This document shows, piece by piece, positions 36,526 to 46,072 of a stretch of 64,000 nt of DNA; within the stretch, counting starts at the first letter, position 1; each line of letters starts with the position of its first letter. A program made the position numbers and the translations under genes. The stretch comes from Maioricimonas rarisocia. GTDB lineage: Bacteria; Planctomycetota; Planctomycetia; Planctomycetales; Planctomycetaceae. The stretch covers positions 5,014,001 through 5,078,000 of the forward strand of contig NZ_CP036275.1 in assembly GCF_007747795.1 (NCBI RefSeq), read 5' to 3'. The notes under the pieces were generated by a model. It saw only the letters and a program-made list of their open reading frames with translations, searched no databases and was not told the origin of the DNA.

Positions 36526-37188
36526 GGACTCGGCGCCGCCACTCCGCTACAACACTGGCAATCCGCGGGAAATCCTGCGATGCCAAGGGAAGAGAACCAG
36601 GTGCCGGGCGTTAACGAGTACGGTCAACGGGCCCGGCACACCCGGAGAACGGTTCGGCGCTGGCCAGTCCCACATCTGTTCGCCGACCAATACGCCTGTC
36701 CGAAAAGCAAATGTCACATGCTGCGGCCAGTTGGCGGTTACGGTGGTGTCGATCAGATTTCAAAGAACTCCTCTTCTCTCGATTCCCCTGTTCGCAATCC
36801 GACACTTGAATCGCGAAAGAGGTGCCCCCGGCGTAACATCCGTTGGCTCCCGGCCGCTTAGCCAGGCATGCACTGCAGCCACTGCGACTCGCCGGCTCTG
36901 ATTCACAATGCGGGAGTGCAGAATTCAATCTCTCGTACGGAAACAACCGTCGGGCCGCAGTTCATCGTTCGCCGGCGCTGCCGTAGCCCGAGCTCTCACG
37001 TCGTTCGAGCGCGCCCTGCCTGTGTAATCGCAATCTCGGTGCTTTGAATCTGACATGTCGGCTACGAAATTCCTGTTTGCGGCAGGACTCCGCAATCTCC
37101 CCGCATGACGCACACCTGACGCCCGGCCAGTTCGGACCGACCTCGCCGCGGGCCTTCACTTTCGGTGCAGTACCGGAGGGAATCAGCG
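36526..37188. other. Intergenic region without a supported gene
   Basis: The 663-base stretch has several open frames on both strands, none with homology-like features, codon bias or a ribosome site. No tRNA cloverleaf or clear terminator was found. It may contain the promoter of the hydrolase/helical-repeat gene at 37189. Confidence 0.4.
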
Positions 37189-39651
37189 ATGGACAAAAAC
37201 TCAACGAACGCGTCGCACATCGTGATCTCTGTTCGGGGAATTCGTGACTTTGGGCTCTGGCAGGAGCGACTCGGGACTCTCCTCAGGGAGCGGGATCCGA
37301 ACCTCGAGTATGTCGCGTACGACACTGGATGGTTCGACGTCATCTCGTTCTGCGTTCCGTATGCACGCAATCTGGTCGTCAAACGATTCCGCGAGTGGCT
37401 GGTCGATAACACCGAGCCCGACCAGGAGATCGATCTTGTCGCGCACAGCTTCGGAACACTCATCGCGACAAACGCCGTCAAAACGCTTCCCACCGAATCC
37501 ACACTGCGGGTCCGGGTCCTGATCCTCTCCGGAAGCGTCTTGCCAACCAGCTTTCGCTGGGGCTCACTGTTGAAGAACCGGATCGGCCGCGTGATCAATG
37601 AGTGCGGCATTCGTGACCGGCCGCTCGTTGCAAGCCAGTTCTTTGTGTTCGGCACGGGGATGGCGGGCAAGGTGGGGTTTCCGGGAGGAAGTACCGAGCG
37701 ATTTCGGAACCGCTATCACGACTTTGGCCACGGCGGCTACTTTCAGGGAGAGTTCATGCAGAACCACTGGGTCGATCTCCTGGCGGACGAGAACGCGACC
37801 GTCCCCGAGATTGACCAACGTCCCAAGCATCCAGGCTGGTCACAGCGACTCTGGTACACGATCCTGAACTTTGCCTCTCCTGCCAAACTGGCCGCCTATA
37901 CGTCGGTCCCACTGTTGATCATTGCGCTGTTCACCTCGCTTTACCTGCAGAAGAAGAACTCTGAATTGAGTGAGAAACTGATCCAGCAGCAACTGTCGAC
38001 GTCTCGGCAGGCTGTCCGCTTCTCACAACTGGCTGAAGCGACGCGGCTCTCATTTCGCCGACGGGATTCCGGTTCCGTCCTCAGCGCACTGCTGAGCACA
38101 CTCGCCAACGAGAAGTTCGATTCCTCGATCCAGCATGCCCTGGTGGTGCAGAACAAGCTGCGTCTGGTAGATCCACATCGCCAGGGCCCGCAGAAGTTCA
38201 GGGCGGCTCTGGCCACTCTGGGGAACAGTCTCGATGAGCTCGCGTCGGAACTCGACAACGACGCAATCTACTGGCACGTCAAGGGGCTGATGCACTGCCA
38301 GTTCATTTACGAAGATGGAAATCGGGATGAGCAGATGGAGCTGTTTCAGACTGCTTTCGCGAATGCCGCCACGCGCTATGAACGCCTCAGCAACAAAACC
38401 TCCAACTCGTTGCCATACCTGCTGGCCATGCTCGACTACGGTTCGTGCCTGTGGTCGATCGATGAACGTGGCCAGGCAGCGACCGTGCTCACGCGGGCGC
38501 TGCGGCGGGCCGGCGAGACCTCCGAATCCACCGCGCCGGTGCCCGTCTGGGTCCTCAGCGAGCTGCACGCGGCACTGGCCGAGGTGCGACGGCATTGCGA
38601 CCACGAAGAAGCCGTCGATCACATTCAGCAGGCCATCCGACTCATCGAGTCTGACGAAGAACTGACCGGGCTTCTGGCGATCTATCGGCTGCGACTCGCC
38701 TGGTTCAAGATGGATCGCTGGGATGACTCCGCCGCACTTCCTCAATTCAATGCTGCGGCTACGCTTCTGAGCGGAATCGCCCGCGACGACTTGAGCTTTC
38801 TGAACGAATGGCTCCATGCACGTCACGGCCGGATCCTCGCCGACTACTACGCAACACGCGATGCCGATCAGGCAGTGAATGCGTTCGACGATCTGATCGC
38901 GACGATGCAGCACGTCCACGATGCCGCCTTCAGTACGCACCATCCCGAGCTGCGTCTGCTGTCGGACCGGCGACTGGAAGAATTGCGTGGACGCATCTTC
39001 AATGCGTACGAACGAAGGGCGGATGTCCAACTGGACATCGGCGACCGCGAGGCGACACGTCTGGCGGCCGACAGCTACCTCCGTGCCGCACAGTATGCGG
39101 CCAATGTCGGCGGCGACGCTGAAAAACTGAATCGCTGGTCGAAGCGCCAGGCCCGGATGCTGTACCGCGCGGCGGCGGCCCACGCGGCCGTGGAAGACCT
39201 CGACCAGGCACGTGAGGCACTTGCGCAGGCAGATAACGTTGCCTGCGATCTCTGGAGTCCGACGGAACGAAACCGGTTCGGCCTGAACCGGGAGCTGAGT
39301 ACGCGACTGCTGCAGTTGATGGAAGCCGACCACCGCACATCGGTGGCCGACAAGGCGGTCGCCTGGACACTCGACGCCATCGCCGGCTACTCCGACCAAC
39401 GCCCCCGTCGGGACGACGTCGAGTTCACGCTGTTCTGCGGCACGAAGTTCGTCCAGTACGCATCGCCCGAACGGCGGGCCGACCTGCTGAACTCGCTGGA
39501 CCAGACGCTCCTCGCCGATCTCAATCTCACGTGGTCCAAGCCTCAGGCGACAGCGCGTCCAACACCCGAGTTTCAGCAGCAGACGACCGAACCGATTCAC
39601 TCCAAGTGGCGTTACCGATCAGTGCCTCGCACGACCAGAGTCGGGAATTAG
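37189..39651 (+). CDS. Alpha/beta-hydrolase with membrane segment and TPR-like helical C-terminus
   Basis: The 820-residue product starts at the ATG after a GGAGGG site. Residues about 8-210 form an alpha/beta-hydrolase core with the nucleophile elbow VAHSFGT (Ser87) and later His residues in RYHDFGHGGYF. A single membrane span (SVPLLIIALFTSLYL, about 241-256) is followed by a charged coiled coil and then about 500 residues of helical repeats with TPR-like A-x-x-x-Y/A-x-x-A spacing. There is no signal peptide, so the hydrolase is probably cytoplasmic and anchored. The gene stands alone with long gaps on both sides. Enzyme fused to a membrane anchor and a helical sensor-like array is a form seen in signalling or defence proteins; function here is unknown. 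Confidence 0.82.
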   Translation: MDKNSTNASHIVISVRGIRDFGLWQERLGTLLRERDPNLEYVAYDTGWFDVISFCVPYARNLVVKRFREWLVDNTEPDQEIDLVAHSFGTLIATNAVKTLPTESTLRVRVLILSGSVLPTSFRWGSLLKNRIGRVINECGIRDRPLVASQFFVFGTGMAGKVGFPGGSTERFRNRYHDFGHGGYFQGEFMQNHWVDLLADENATVPEIDQRPKHPGWSQRLWYTILNFASPAKLAAYTSVPLLIIALFTSLYLQKKNSELSEKLIQQQLSTSRQAVRFSQLAEATRLSFRRRDSGSVLSALLSTLANEKFDSSIQHALVVQNKLRLVDPHRQGPQKFRAALATLGNSLDELASELDNDAIYWHVKGLMHCQFIYEDGNRDEQMELFQTAFANAATRYERLSNKTSNSLPYLLAMLDYGSCLWSIDERGQAATVLTRALRRAGETSESTAPVPVWVLSELHAALAEVRRHCDHEEAVDHIQQAIRLIESDEELTGLLAIYRLRLAWFKMDRWDDSAALPQFNAAATLLSGIARDDLSFLNEWLHARHGRILADYYATRDADQAVNAFDDLIATMQHVHDAAFSTHHPELRLLSDRRLEELRGRIFNAYERRADVQLDIGDREATRLAADSYLRAAQYAANVGGDAEKLNRWSKRQARMLYRAAAAHAAVEDLDQAREALAQADNVACDLWSPTERNRFGLNRELSTRLLQLMEADHRTSVADKAVAWTLDAIAGYSDQRPRRDDVEFTLFCGTKFVQYASPERRADLLNSLDQTLLADLNLTWSKPQATARPTPEFQQQTTEPIHSKWRYRSVPRTTRVGN

Positions 39652-40030
39652 TTCGACGTCGCAGGTGCGTCCGCCACATGTCAGACGTGGTCCCGACATC
39701 GAATCAGGTCTTTCCAACGTCCCCAGACTCCGAGGATGGTGCGAAGTGACCGGTCACCAGTCGCGGTAGCCCAGGCATCGCCTCACGACCACACGGGCAG
39801 AACCGCATTCAATCTGACCGACGGCAGGCAGAAATTGCCCTACTGAGTCACGAACCTGGGTCCCCAATCGCCCATAATCGGGTCTGGCCAACCCAGACAG
39901 GCCGCGTCCCGGACCGCAGTGCTTCCAGAGTGGCTCTATCCCCGCTCGCCACCCTCCGGGTATAGTGCAGCGTGACCGGCGACCCGTGCAATGTCGCCGG
40001 GGACAGCCTCCGGCCCCGAAAGGCAAGTCG
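39652..40030. other. Intergenic region without a supported gene
   Basis: The 379-base gap contains two small hairpins, CCAC..GTGG near 39682 and GTCTGG-CCAA-CCCAGAC near 39883-39898, and a TATAGT box at about 39961-39966 that could be the -10 element for the next gene. The reverse-strand frame across it looks non-coding. Confidence 0.35.
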
Positions 40031-40639
40031 ATGACGACCGAAGAGCTCAAGGCGGACTGCTACTCGGCGGGCGAACGGGACTGGATGCTCGCCACCCAGC
40101 GCTGGCGGGAGCAGGCGCTCGCACCACTGCTGCGGTCGCTCGTCCGCGTGCAGGTCACCCCCAACGGCCTCACGCTCCTGTCGCTGCTGGCCGGGCTCGC
40201 CTTCTGTCCGCTCTGGCTGGTCAATAGACCCGCCGCGATGGTCGCTCTGCTCGTGCATGTGCTGCTCGACGGCCTGGATGGACCGCTGGCCCGCTTCACG
40301 AAGGTTGCCTCCCGGCGGGGATCCTTCACCGACACGATGGCCGACCAGATCGTGGTGACCGGCGTGACAATCACGCTCATGGCAACCGGCACCGTGGGCA
40401 TCGTCCCCGGCGGAGCCTACGTCTTCCTCTACACACTGGTCGTCGCGTTCGCGATGATCCGCAACGCCCTCGCCGTGCCGTACTCGTGGCTCGTACGGCC
40501 GCGGTTCATCATGTACGGCTGGCTGCTGGTGGAGACATACGCCTGGCCCGGCAGCCTGGAATGGTTGCTGTGGACTTTCAATGTCCTGCTGGCGTGGAAG
40601 GTCCTGACCGGATTCCGAAAGATCCGATCGAAAATCTGA
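40031..40639 (+). CDS. CDP-alcohol phosphatidyltransferase
   Basis: The 202-residue integral membrane enzyme has the full family signature D-x2-D-G-x2-A-R-x8-G-x3-D-x3-D (from DGLDGPLAR to the final Asp of FTDTMAD, about residues 78-103). Hydrophobic segments on both sides give about five or six membrane spans. It joins a CDP-activated lipid to an alcohol in phospholipid synthesis. Which alcohol cannot be told from sequence alone: glycerol-3-phosphate, inositol-phosphate and others are possible. The start at 40031 was chosen because upstream residues look non-coding. Confidence 0.9.
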   Translation: MTTEELKADCYSAGERDWMLATQRWREQALAPLLRSLVRVQVTPNGLTLLSLLAGLAFCPLWLVNRPAAMVALLVHVLLDGLDGPLARFTKVASRRGSFTDTMADQIVVTGVTITLMATGTVGIVPGGAYVFLYTLVVAFAMIRNALAVPYSWLVRPRFIMYGWLLVETYAWPGSLEWLLWTFNVLLAWKVLTGFRKIRSKI

Positions 40640-40798
40640 AACCGCCTCCCGTCCGGTGACTCTGTTCCTGGACGAAAGTGCGGGGAACTGTGCGCCGCTG
40701 GCAGCCAGAAGCCTCTGACAGAACATCCCACCACCACCCGCGACCGCAATTCCCCCCTGCGGTCGCCCCCTCCATCAACTCCTCACGGGCAACACACC

Positions 40799-41332
40799 AT
40801 GAACGCGCGTTACTCAACGACCATCACTGCTGCCGCGCTGTCGATCACATGCGGGCTGACGCTTCCCTCGACCGTTTGCTGCGACGATCCCGCCGACGCC
40901 CCGGCCGAGCGGGTAAGCCGGGCGGAAGCACGCCGCCAGGCCCGGCTGCTGCACGAGACGATTCACTCGACGCTGCAGCGCGTGCACCACGAGTTCTATC
41001 GCGAAGACGAGGGGTTGCCGATCCCGGCCGCAGTCATCGAGGACACATTCGACGACCTCGAGGAAACGCAGCAGGTGAAGCTGCGCTGGCTCGTCGTTGA
41101 AGGGCAGGCCATGAACACCGACCATGTCGCGCAGAACGAGTTTGAGAAGGCGGCGGTCAAGGCACTCGAGTCTGGCCGCGAGGAGTACGAATGGATCGAA
41201 GGCAACATGTATCGCCGTGCCGGTGCGATCAGTCTCACCAACGCCTGTCTGAAGTGCCACGTCCCGGACCGCAAGACAACCGAGAACCGGACCGCCGGCC
41301 TGATCGTGGGCATCCCGATTCACAAGGAGTGA
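40799..41332 (+). CDS. c-type haem protein (DUF3365/Tll0287-like), secreted
   Basis: The 177-residue product has a signal peptide (TTITAAALSITCGLTL) and one haem-binding motif, C-L-K-C-H, in the C-terminal third. The helical region before it and the GLIVGIPI strand after it suit the DUF3365/Tll0287-like fold, which combines a PAS-like domain with a covalently bound haem and has been proposed as a redox or gas sensor. No kinase or electron carrier gene is directly beside it. A small membrane protein follows after 91 bases. Confidence 0.8.
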   Translation: MNARYSTTITAAALSITCGLTLPSTVCCDDPADAPAERVSRAEARRQARLLHETIHSTLQRVHHEFYREDEGLPIPAAVIEDTFDDLEETQQVKLRWLVVEGQAMNTDHVAQNEFEKAAVKALESGREEYEWIEGNMYRRAGAISLTNACLKCHVPDRKTTENRTAGLIVGIPIHKE

Positions 41333-41423
41333 CTGCGGCTGCTGGGTCAGCCCGCTCTCACCGGTATCATGGAATTGCCTTCACAGTCGAATGATGTCGA
41401 GTCTTCCATCAGAAGGCAGAACC

Positions 41424-41828
41424 ATGTCGCGCTGGTCGCTGATCGTTCTCGGTCTGGTCTCGATGGTCTGGTTCTGGCAGGCGTCGGCCACACCGGCCCT
41501 TTCCAGCGGAGCCTCGTTCAACGATTCCGATCGGGCGTTTCGCGCCATCGAAGCGGAGGTCGCGAAACTGGGAACGAGCGACCTGGCAGAGCTCCAGCAG
41601 CACGAGCTGACGCTGACACTTCCGGCCTCGCAGTGGCACGCCCTGGCAGTTTACCCGGAGGTGATGCAGACTGCCTCGGCAGAGCTTGCACGAACGAACC
41701 GAAATGTCTTCTGGAGCGGGGTCGTCTTTTCGCTCTGCTGCCTGGCGATCGGCCTGGGAGAACTATGGCGCTCCCGTCCTGTTTCCGCACCGTCCGACGG
41801 AAAGGCAACTTCCTCCCGGATGAGCTGA
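41424..41828 (+). CDS. Small membrane protein with two spans
   Basis: The 134-residue product starts at the ATG at 41424 (AGAAGG upstream). An N-terminal hydrophobic segment (WSLIVLGLVSMVWFWQASA) and a C-terminal span (VFWSGVVFSLCCLAIGLGELW) enclose a helical, probably periplasmic region of about 70 residues. It may share a transcript with the haem protein upstream. No family was recognised. Confidence 0.6.
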   Translation: MSRWSLIVLGLVSMVWFWQASATPALSSGASFNDSDRAFRAIEAEVAKLGTSDLAELQQHELTLTLPASQWHALAVYPEVMQTASAELARTNRNVFWSGVVFSLCCLAIGLGELWRSRPVSAPSDGKATSSRMS

Positions 41829-41867
41829 CAGCCGTCTCCGATCGGACCGTCCGACGTAACTTCCGTT

Positions 41868-43379
41868 TCACAGCACGGCACCATCCACCCAGAGGGCATG
41901 GAAACCGTACGGAACGCGCTGCGGCAGACGGATGCGGGCCACAGGCGAGGCGGTGATGTCGCGGGCGTCGATCACCACGCACTCACTCGCTTCGTCCGCG
42001 CGGTCGTAGACGTACGTGATCAGCCAGCCGTCTTCCTCCGTCGTACCCTCCGGTCGGGGGGCGAAGACCGTTTCCCCCGCCATCCGGCCCCTGCCGAAGA
42101 AATGCCTGCGCACGCGGCCGATCGGCAGCTCGTACTGCAGCAGCGAACTCGAGTACGGATCCGCACTGATGACATACCCGTATCGTGTCGTTCGGCCGGT
42201 CACGCGGTCGTCGAATCGTGGGTACTCCGCCATGGCGTCATCGAGCGGTTCTTCCTGAACGTTGCCGGTCTCGAGGTCGCAGGTCCAGCGGTACATCACC
42301 GGCCGGCTCCGATCGAAAATCTCGCCGAAGTCCTCCACACTGACGGTCGCCGACATGCCGAACGCCTTCGGGTAGTTCGGCATCCTGCAGGCGAACAGAT
42401 GGACCTTCCCGTCCTGTTCGAACGCATTCAGAACGTGGTAGACAAAACAGGCCTCGATCTCGAACCAGCGGATCTCGTCACCTGTTCCGTGCCGGGGCAG
42501 CAACCCGATTCTCGCACCATGATCCGCATCAAACCGGACGAACTCGCCACCACGCCCCGACGAGTACGGATCGAACACGGCCGGCAGTTCGAGCAACACC
42601 GTGTACTGCTCCGTGATGGCAAAATCGTGCATGAAGACGGGACGGCGGACCGGCACCGGCGTCGTATGCGTGACGCGACCGGTCCGGTCGATCACCGAGT
42701 ACTGCAGAAACGGCGGCAGCGGACTGTAGCCGATCACCATCATCTCACCGGTCCGGGCATCGATCTTCGGATGAGCCGTCATCGCATGCCGCAGGGCTCC
42801 ACCGAACGAATAGAGCCCCTTCGTTTCCAGCCCCGGCAGCAACAGTTCGTGGGGAAAGCCAAGTTCCCACAGCGCCAGCAGTTTGCCGTGATGCCATACC
42901 AGCGCAGTGTTGGCCGTGTTCTTGAACGGACTCTCCCCCCGAATGAGCCTGGCGGTCACGTCCTTCAGTTCCACCGGGTCGGCGAACCCGGTCCACAGGG
43001 CCTGCCCCGCCTCGTGTTCCTTCTTCCAGCCGGCGGTCCGGACATAGCGGTTCATGTAGCTGGCCCTGCCGTCGGCAAAGCGGACGCCGTGAATCATGCC
43101 GTCCCCATCGAACCAGTGGTAGTTCCCCAGTGGCGGGAACTGCGGGTTCGGCCCGTTCCTCAAATACATGCCGTTCAGTTCGGGCGGGATCTTCCCCCGC
43201 ACCGGCAGGTCGTCCGCAGTGACTTCCTCGTGAACCGGAGCAAAGTTCTCGGAGAGAAAGAAATTCTCCGGCCACTTGGTGGCACCGGCACGGTCGGCGT
43301 CGGCAAAGAGCTCGCCGGGCAGCAAAGCGGCTCCACCGAGGGAACCCGCGAGAAAGCAACGACGCGAAATGGATGACAT
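41868..43379 (-). CDS. Carotenoid oxygenase family protein (RPE65/CCD), Tat-exported
   Basis: The 503-residue product starts at 43379 after GGGAG and begins with a twin-arginine signal (SRRCFLAGSLGGAALL). Four His ligands for the active-site iron can be placed in TAHPKID, MHDFAIT, VYHVLNAFE and YGFHALWVDG, the last near the C-terminus; the N-terminal NGMYLRNGPNPQF and WFDGDGMIHGV segments are hallmarks of the family. Members split double bonds of carotenoids, apocarotenoids or lignin-derived stilbenes. Which of these it uses is not clear. No carotenoid synthesis genes are nearby in this window. Confidence 0.92.
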   Translation of the reverse strand: MSSISRRCFLAGSLGGAALLPGELFADADRAGATKWPENFFLSENFAPVHEEVTADDLPVRGKIPPELNGMYLRNGPNPQFPPLGNYHWFDGDGMIHGVRFADGRASYMNRYVRTAGWKKEHEAGQALWTGFADPVELKDVTARLIRGESPFKNTANTALVWHHGKLLALWELGFPHELLLPGLETKGLYSFGGALRHAMTAHPKIDARTGEMMVIGYSPLPPFLQYSVIDRTGRVTHTTPVPVRRPVFMHDFAITEQYTVLLELPAVFDPYSSGRGGEFVRFDADHGARIGLLPRHGTGDEIRWFEIEACFVYHVLNAFEQDGKVHLFACRMPNYPKAFGMSATVSVEDFGEIFDRSRPVMYRWTCDLETGNVQEEPLDDAMAEYPRFDDRVTGRTTRYGYVISADPYSSSLLQYELPIGRVRRHFFGRGRMAGETVFAPRPEGTTEEDGWLITYVYDRADEASECVVIDARDITASPVARIRLPQRVPYGFHALWVDGAVL

Positions 43380-43870
43380 GCCGGAACTCCCTCTGGAAGC
43401 CAGCGCGGGCCCTTCCTGCCGGAACGTCTCACTGCGGCATTGCCACGCGAAGTTACGGGACCGTTCGTCGACAGCTTCCAGAGTTATACCAGATCTTCGC
43501 CTCTTGCGCGGTCGCGGCCACAGGCATGGCGGCGAGCAGCAGCAACGCCAGGGCAGAGATGCGTCCGGCCCGCACGGCACGCATCCTTCACACAGAAGTT
43601 CCGAGTGCTGTCAGTGAAATTGCGAGGAAATCACGCTTCCGTTGCCGCGAGTATCGTACTCCCCGGTGCCGCGGACAACGCTCAGCAGTCGGCCAAGGTC
43701 CACAGAAAGGGGAGGGACTTTCCCCGAGGTGCCGCTGGCTATTTACCTGAATCCCCGAAAGCGGAACGCTGCATAGCATGGCGGCGCGAACAGACAGCAC
43801 GGGCCCCGGCCGCTTGTCCGACCGGCGCACGCCGACCTCAGCCAACGTCCCACGAAGGAAAGGCATTCTC
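43380..43870. other. Divergent promoter region between carotenoid oxygenase and sodC
   Basis: The 491-base gap lies between two genes that point away from each other and both handle oxygen chemistry. Open frames here are extensions of the neighbouring frames with no ribosome site or conserved start. A short inverted repeat GGGGA-GGGACTT-TCCCC occurs near 43711-43727. No operator was recognised. Confidence 0.4.
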
Positions 43871-44479
43871 ATGAAACCAACGATCCTGGCCACCGTCGCT
43901 TTTGCCGCTCTCTGCGCGTCCACCTTCTACGCCGACGTGCATGCCGACAACCACGAGAATGTCGATGTGCCCAAGGAGGCCGTCGCCGTCCTTGTCCCCA
44001 TGCGGGGCGAAGAAGTCTGGGGCACGATCGTCCTCAAGCAGGAATCCGAGGGCGTCCGCGTCACCGGTCGCGTACACAATCTCAAACCGGGTGAACACGG
44101 CTTTCACATTCACGAGTTCGGCGACATCCGCGACCCGTCCGGCAAGTCGGCCGGTGGGCACTTCAATCCGTCCGGCCATAAGCATGGTGCACCCGACGAC
44201 GAAGAACGTCACGCCGGCGACCTCGGCAACATCACCGCCGACTCCAAAGGGAACGCCAAAGTCGACAAGCTCGCCAAAGGGCTGAAGCTGCACTTCGTGA
44301 TCGGTCGCTCCATCGTCGTCCATGCCAAGGCGGATGACCTCGAAAGCCAGCCTTCCGGCGATGCCGGACCCCGCGTCGCAATTGGCGTCATCGGGTTCGC
44401 CCAGGTCAAAGACAAGGATTCCGACAAATCGTCGGACAAGCCGGCTGAGAAACCGGAAGAGAAGACGGCCGACAACTGA
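43871..44479 (+). CDS. sodC: Cu/Zn superoxide dismutase, secreted, lacking the usual disulfide
   Basis: The 202-residue product follows an AAGGAAAGG site and has a signal peptide (LATVAFAALCASTFYADVHA). All metal ligands can be placed: HIH in GFHIHEFGD, GGHFNP, the second His of HKHG, HAGD, and VVHAKADD; the active-site Arg is in GPRVA. The two cysteines that form the conserved intrasubunit disulfide are missing: DPSGKS replaces the usual Cys-containing loop and VAIGVIG has Ile where most have Cys. A Lys/Asp/Glu-rich tail of about 25 residues follows. It converts superoxide to peroxide outside the cytoplasm. Confidence 0.93.
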   Translation: MKPTILATVAFAALCASTFYADVHADNHENVDVPKEAVAVLVPMRGEEVWGTIVLKQESEGVRVTGRVHNLKPGEHGFHIHEFGDIRDPSGKSAGGHFNPSGHKHGAPDDEERHAGDLGNITADSKGNAKVDKLAKGLKLHFVIGRSIVVHAKADDLESQPSGDAGPRVAIGVIGFAQVKDKDSDKSSDKPAEKPEEKTADN

Positions 44480-44483
44480 TTGG

Positions 44484-44506
44484 GCGTTCTGAGAGAACGC
44501 TTCTCC
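44484..44506 (+). terminator. Probable terminator after sodC
   Basis: A seven-base stem GCGTTCT/AGAACGC with a three-base loop (GAG) lies four bases after the sodC stop and is followed by TTCTCCTT. The tail is only partly T-rich, so it may be a weak terminator. Confidence 0.5.
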
Positions 44507-44812
44507 TTCCCGGTCGAACCAGGGCTGACGGAGCCGGGAGGATCAGAGCCTGCACGCCCGTTACCGTTCTGCTTCGGCCACCATACCGGAGCGAACGGCC
44601 GGGCGTTTTCTGTTGCGCTCCTCCATTGAAAGGCTTGGTGGGGCAGACATTCCTGCCTGCCTTTCGCACTTGCTGAGGGATGCAGGGCTGGCTCTGCCTG
44701 CCATATCAACCCGGCCCCCGCTCACCTTACCTGACGTGACGCCCCACTCGCGGCTATCCTGATCAGACGATCCTCTGACGACCTACATCACCGGCTGCGG
44801 GAGTACCCCCCC
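44507..44812. other. Intergenic region with a possible short repeat
   Basis: The 306-base stretch has no supported gene. Near 44635-44665 a GGTGGGGCAGACATTCCTGC segment with CTGCC/GGCAG pairs resembles the small palindromic repeats seen in other gaps here, but no second copy was found in the window, so this is tentative. A GGGAG ribosome site for the next gene lies at its end. Confidence 0.3.
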
Positions 44813-46072
44813 ATGCCTGGCGCGGGCCGCGCTCTTCGAACTTCGTCGAACGCTTCTGCCTCTTTGCAGATCGCTCTTCTCGTCATCGCCACCGGATTAC
44901 TCGTTCTTTTGGGGATTCAGCTCGGAGCGGAAGTGGTCCGGGGACCCGCGATGTCCTACTCGGGGGCACAGCACTTTCTCGAGCGTTTCGCCCGCTGGGA
45001 CGCACGCCACTACGTTCTCTTTGTCGAAGAAGGGTACGGCAGCGATCCGGAACCTGCGACCCGGGTGGTCTTCTTTCCCGCCGTACCGCTGCTCGCCCGC
45101 GGCATCGTCGCCTTGACCGGTCTGAGCCCGATCGCCTCGCTGCTGGTCGTCAGTCACGCGAGCCTGCTGGCCGCGTCGCTCCTGCTGTTCGCCTTACTGC
45201 GGCGACGTGATCCACCGCTCGACCAGCGGACCGCAACCCTCTGTGTACTCTGTTTGCTCCTCCTGCCGACAGGCGTCTTCTTCCGTGTGGCGTACACCGA
45301 ATCAATGTTCCTGCTGCTGACGGTCCTGGCCATGTACGGCATGGCGGCACACTGGCGCCCCGTCCTTGTTGCCGTGGTGATCGGGCTGAGTACGGCGACG
45401 CGACCGACCGGCGTGGCCCTGCTGCTCCCGTTTGCCTGGTACCTCTGGCAGCGGGAACGGAACCCGCCGTCACCGCAGCCTCTGGCTCCGTCCCTCCTGC
45501 GCGTTTCGCCCCGCGGCCTCCTGCTCCTGCCCGTCGCCTGCTGGGGACTGCTCGCTTATATGACCTGGCTCTGGTGGCGGTTCGACGATCCGGTCGCGTT
45601 CGTCACACAGATGCCCCGGTGGGTTCTGCGGGGAGATGCGACACTGTGGGAACGGCTCTGGACTGCGGTCACGCTGTCGCCGCTCCGCGAGGCGTACGAT
45701 CCCACCAGCGACGCGTACTGGGCGGTGCTGGACAAGACGACGCACTCGGTTCTGAGCCTGCGGATGGCGGACCCGCTCTGGTTCGCCGGCACTGCTCTGC
45801 TGATTGTCGTCGGTGCGAAACAACGCTGGCTCAGCACCGGAGAACTTCTGCTGGCAGCCGGCCTGCTGGGAATCCCCTGGTTCCTGCATTCCCATGCATC
45901 AATGATGCAGTCGTATGGACGCTATGCGGCCGTCGTCTGGCCGGCCTGTCTCGTCGCGGGACAGATGCTGGCCCGCATTCCACGTGTACTGACCGACGTA
46001 CTGTGTGGAACAGCGGCCCTGCTGCTGGTGATCTACGCGGCGATGTTCTCGGCTCGTTATTTCATCGTTTAA
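44813..46072 (+). CDS. PIG-V-like GT-C mannosyltransferase, copy 1
   Basis: The 419-residue integral membrane protein has about ten hydrophobic spans. Near residues 60-75 it has FARWDARHYVLF, the loop with acidic residue typical of GT-C enzymes of the PIG-V/GPI-mannosyltransferase 2 type, followed by FFPAVPLLAR and YTESMFLLLTV. Such enzymes move a sugar, usually mannose, from a polyprenyl-phosphate carrier to an acceptor on the outer face of the membrane. It is clearly paralogous to the protein at 49699: both share the loop order and a near-identical stretch GVALLLPFAWYLW. The acceptor is unknown. Confidence 0.82.
   Translation: MPGAGRALRTSSNASASLQIALLVIATGLLVLLGIQLGAEVVRGPAMSYSGAQHFLERFARWDARHYVLFVEEGYGSDPEPATRVVFFPAVPLLARGIVALTGLSPIASLLVVSHASLLAASLLLFALLRRRDPPLDQRTATLCVLCLLLLPTGVFFRVAYTESMFLLLTVLAMYGMAAHWRPVLVAVVIGLSTATRPTGVALLLPFAWYLWQRERNPPSPQPLAPSLLRVSPRGLLLLPVACWGLLAYMTWLWWRFDDPVAFVTQMPRWVLRGDATLWERLWTAVTLSPLREAYDPTSDAYWAVLDKTTHSVLSLRMADPLWFAGTALLIVVGAKQRWLSTGELLLAAGLLGIPWFLHSHASMMQSYGRYAAVVWPACLVAGQMLARIPRVLTDVLCGTAALLLVIYAAMFSARYFIV

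Noticed and set aside
36580-36861. Short plus-strand frame after the hybrid kinase
   Set aside because: Composition and start context do not support coding; no similarity-like features.
38050-39600. Minus-strand frame of about 516 codons opposite the hydrolase/helical-repeat gene
   Set aside because: No domain features; the plus strand has a ribosome site, Ser elbow and membrane span.
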